From: Hymenobacter psoromatis
GTDB lineage: Bacteria; Bacteroidota; Bacteroidia; Cytophagales; Hymenobacteraceae
DNA: 64,000 bases
Direction: 5' to 3'
NCBI RefSeq assembly: GCF_020012125.1
Contig: NZ_JAIFAG010000001.1
Location: 3,348,001 to 3,412,000, forward strand
Shown: positions 62,312 through 64,000 of the stretch, piece by piece
How the letters are laid out: each line of letters starts with the position of its first letter
Numbering within the stretch: position 1 is the first letter of the stretch
Notes under the pieces: generated by a model
Database searches by the model: none
Seen by the model: the letters and a program-made list of their open reading frames with translations, nothing else
What the model was told of the DNA's origin: nothing
Position numbers and translations under genes: made by a program

Positions 62312-63385
62312 ATGTTGTTGCCCCGTATTTTACTCGACTGTGAGCCGCTGAAAGACCGTAACAGCGGCTTTAGCCACTTTGTGGTGCCACTGGCCCACGA
62401 GCTTATTCGGCAGAACCACCGCTACCGGCTGTATTGCTACGTGCCGTCAAGCGAGGTGGGCGGACTGGGCCCCGCGGGCGTGCGCTACCTCACGCAGCGC
62501 AGCTTTCACAAGTACCTGAACCCGCCCAGCTACGGCTTTCGGCTGTGGCACGCCACCTCGCAGCTGAGCTGGTACGTGCCCACCAGCCCGTTTACAAAGG
62601 TGGTTTTGACGGTGCACGACCTCAATTTTTTGCACGAAAACCCCGACGAGCGCACCTACGTGCGGCAGCTGGCAATAGTGCGCCGCAATATCCAACGCGC
62701 TGATTACCTGGCTACCATCTCCGACTTCGTGCGCCAGGACATCCTGCGCCACGCCGACCTGCTGGGCTACCGCGGCCGCCAGCCGCTGCGCTACGTGCCG
62801 CGCGGCGTGGAGGCGCTGGCACCCCTACCCCCCGGCCACGCGCCGGCCTACGCGCCGCGCCGGCCCTTCCTGTTTGGGCTGGGCACTATTAATAGGAAGA
62901 AGAATTTTCACACGCTCCTTGCACTGCTGCCAGACACTGATTATGAGCTGGTTATCGCCGGTAGCTTTGCCGAGGCCGACTACGTGGCCGGCCTGCGCGC
63001 CGCCGCCGCGCTGGCCGGCGTGGCCGACCGCCTCACGGTGCTCACCGGTATCAGCGAGGCCGATAAAACCTGGTATTACCAGCACTGCGCGGCCTATATG
63101 CAACCGTCTTTGGCTGAAGGTTTTGGCCTGCCGGTGGTGGAGGCCATGCAGCTGGGCAAGCCCGTTTTTTTGAGTCGCCTCACCTCGCTACCCGAGGTGG
63201 GCGGCGACGCGGCATACTATTTCGACGATTTTTCGGCCGAGAATATGCGGCAGACGCTGGCCGCTGGCCTGGCCGGGCACTCGCCCAAGCGGGCGGCGGC
63301 GGCGCGGGCCCAGGCCGGGCAGTTTGGCTGGCCGCAGGCGGCGGCCGGGTATTTAGCTATTTATCAGGAATTATTAGGCCGTTAA
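62312..63385 (+). CDS. Group 1 glycosyltransferase (GT4 type)
   Basis: A 357-residue GT-B glycosyltransferase. The N-domain starts RILLDCEPLKDRNSGFSHFV and contains VLTVHDLNFLHENPDE, IQRADYLATISDFVRQDIL. The C-domain shows GLGTINRKKNFHTLLALL, YELVIAGSFAEADYV, the sugar-nucleotide site ISEADKTWYYQHCAAYMQPSLAEGFGLP (one region) and VVEAMQLGKPVFLSR. It probably transfers a sugar from a nucleotide donor to an envelope glycan. It sits inside the DUF4129/DUF4350 cluster, which usually lacks a glycosyltransferase. Confidence 0.9.
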   Translation: MLLPRILLDCEPLKDRNSGFSHFVVPLAHELIRQNHRYRLYCYVPSSEVGGLGPAGVRYLTQRSFHKYLNPPSYGFRLWHATSQLSWYVPTSPFTKVVLTVHDLNFLHENPDERTYVRQLAIVRRNIQRADYLATISDFVRQDILRHADLLGYRGRQPLRYVPRGVEALAPLPPGHAPAYAPRRPFLFGLGTINRKKNFHTLLALLPDTDYELVIAGSFAEADYVAGLRAAAALAGVADRLTVLTGISEADKTWYYQHCAAYMQPSLAEGFGLPVVEAMQLGKPVFLSRLTSLPEVGGDAAYYFDDFSAENMRQTLAAGLAGHSPKRAAAARAQAGQFGWPQAAAGYLAIYQELLGR

Positions 63386-63397
63386 TTTACTGCACCC

Positions 63398-64000
63398 TTG
63401 ACTACTTTCCGCTGGTATCTGCTTGGTATCCTGGCTCTGTTTGGGGCCTACGTGGCGCTGGAATATTACCGCCCCAAGCCCCTCGACTGGTCGCCCACGC
63501 TCAGCAGCAAGGACAAGATTCCGTACGGCACCTACGTGCTGTTCGACGTGCTGCCCGAGGTGCTAGGCACCGACTCAGTGGCTGATGTGCGCCTACCCAT
63601 CTTCAACCAGCTGCTGGGCAGCGAAGAGCCGCAGCTGCGCAACGGCCGGCCCACCAACGTCACGTTCGATGACGACTCGGTAGATACCGCCAACGACCAG
63701 GCGGCGGCCACGCTCGAAGCCGAGGCCCTACCCCTGGCCGCTACCCACGCGCGGTATATTTTTATCAACCAGGAATTTACGGCCAGCCACTTGGAGGTAA
63801 ACGCCTTGCTGCGCTTCGTGGCGCAGGGCCACGACGTATTCATCGCGGCCGAAGATTTTCCAGCGAACGGCCGCGCGGGCTCGCTGGCCGACACGCTGGG
63901 CTTCCGCACCTACCCGGCCGACTCGACGCTGGGGCGCGTGCTGGCCCCCGGCCTGGGGCGGCGCGACTCGGTGGCGCTGCACCTGCTGGGCGCGGGCGCG
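63398..64000 (+). CDS. DUF4350-like membrane protein (3' truncated by window edge)
   Basis: A reading frame from TTG at 63398 stays open to the end of the window (201 codons seen). It starts with a TM helix (WYLLGILALFGAYVALEYY) and continues with PKPLDWSPTLSSKDKIPYGTYVLFDVLPEV, given here as one region. This is the usual opening of DUF4350 proteins, followed by FINQEFTASHLEVNALLRFV and GHDVFIAAEDF. It lies 12 bp after the glycosyltransferase stop. DUF4350 genes usually precede MoxR and DUF58 genes, which would be expected just outside the window. Confidence 0.88.
   Translation, partial: MTTFRWYLLGILALFGAYVALEYYRPKPLDWSPTLSSKDKIPYGTYVLFDVLPEVLGTDSVADVRLPIFNQLLGSEEPQLRNGRPTNVTFDDDSVDTANDQAAATLEAEALPLAATHARYIFINQEFTASHLEVNALLRFVAQGHDVFIAAEDFPANGRAGSLADTLGFRTYPADSTLGRVLAPGLGRRDSVALHLLGAGA

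Noticed and set aside
1..64000. CRISPR array
   Set aside because: The repeated sequences are palindromes scattered at gene borders; no set of evenly spaced direct repeats with unique spacers was seen and no cas gene is present.
1..64000. tRNA or rRNA genes
   Set aside because: No cloverleaf with a T-loop GGTTCRANYCC followed by a matching acceptor stem and no rRNA-like block was recognised. A covariance-model search would be decisive.

Overview
The window looks like chromosomal DNA of a GC-rich member of the Bacteroidota, most likely Hymenobacter or a close relative. Three proteins carry type IX secretion (T9SS) C-terminal sorting domains. DUF2723, DUF3098 and the ftsX-DUF3098-uppP-truB-ribF run are typical of this phylum. 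Shine-Dalgarno sequences are mostly absent, and several genes have a TAnnTTTG-like -7 box just before the start codon. The genus is inferred from gene content and composition; no rRNA or tRNA gene was recognised. No CRISPR array, prophage or intact transposon is visible.

Layout. 1-6.2 kb: the end of typA, a small DUF6630-like gene, a TrmH-type RNA methyltransferase, a CHASE3 histidine kinase with a response regulator, a secreted Gly/Pro-rich protein and an endonuclease III-like glycosylase. 6.2-13.7 kb: a patch with three decaying genes (an HxlR regulator stub, a broken DUF4406-like gene, a broken VirK/YbjX gene) among a DeoR regulator, a Nudix hydrolase, a glycosyltransferase-deacetylase fusion, threonine synthase and a LysR regulator. 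13.7-30.3 kb: a large alpha-2-macroglobulin lipoprotein, a tiny T9SS-CTD protein, a DUF2723 membrane protein, an SGNH hydrolase, an acyl-CoA ligase, a GH3/beta-lactamase fusion and a Dph6-like ATPase. 30.4-38 kb: envelope and housekeeping genes (a coiled-coil protein, methyltransferases, kdsA, apaG, ung, an NlpC/P60 peptidase, smpB, tsaD). 38-47 kb: tamB and the ftsX-DUF3098-uppP-truB-ribF run. 47-58.4 kb: two tandem carboxypeptidase-regulatory-like proteins, the two subunits of a 3-oxoacid CoA-transferase separated by a serine hydrolase gene, T9SS cargo, a lipoprotein and a GNAT-nitrilase fusion. 58.5-64 kb: an RDD / SpoIIM / membrane protein / DUF4129 / DUF4350 cluster with a glycosyltransferase inserted; the last gene runs off the window.

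Many gene borders carry palindromic repeats. Most share a core around TGTCATTGCGAGCG or TCCTTGCGAGC and occur as long near-perfect inverted repeats. One repeat-like palindrome lies in frame inside the GH3/beta-lactamase gene. When pseudogenes are counted, no stretch above 300 bases lacks a gene; the longest gaps (12431-12706, 19895-20180, 56106-56398) are AT-rich or hold repeats and terminators. I found no clearly new multi-gene system. The most notable signals are the gene-decay patch, the intragenic palindrome, the repeat family, the low-GC patch in the macroglobulin gene, and the unusual fusions and gene insertions.
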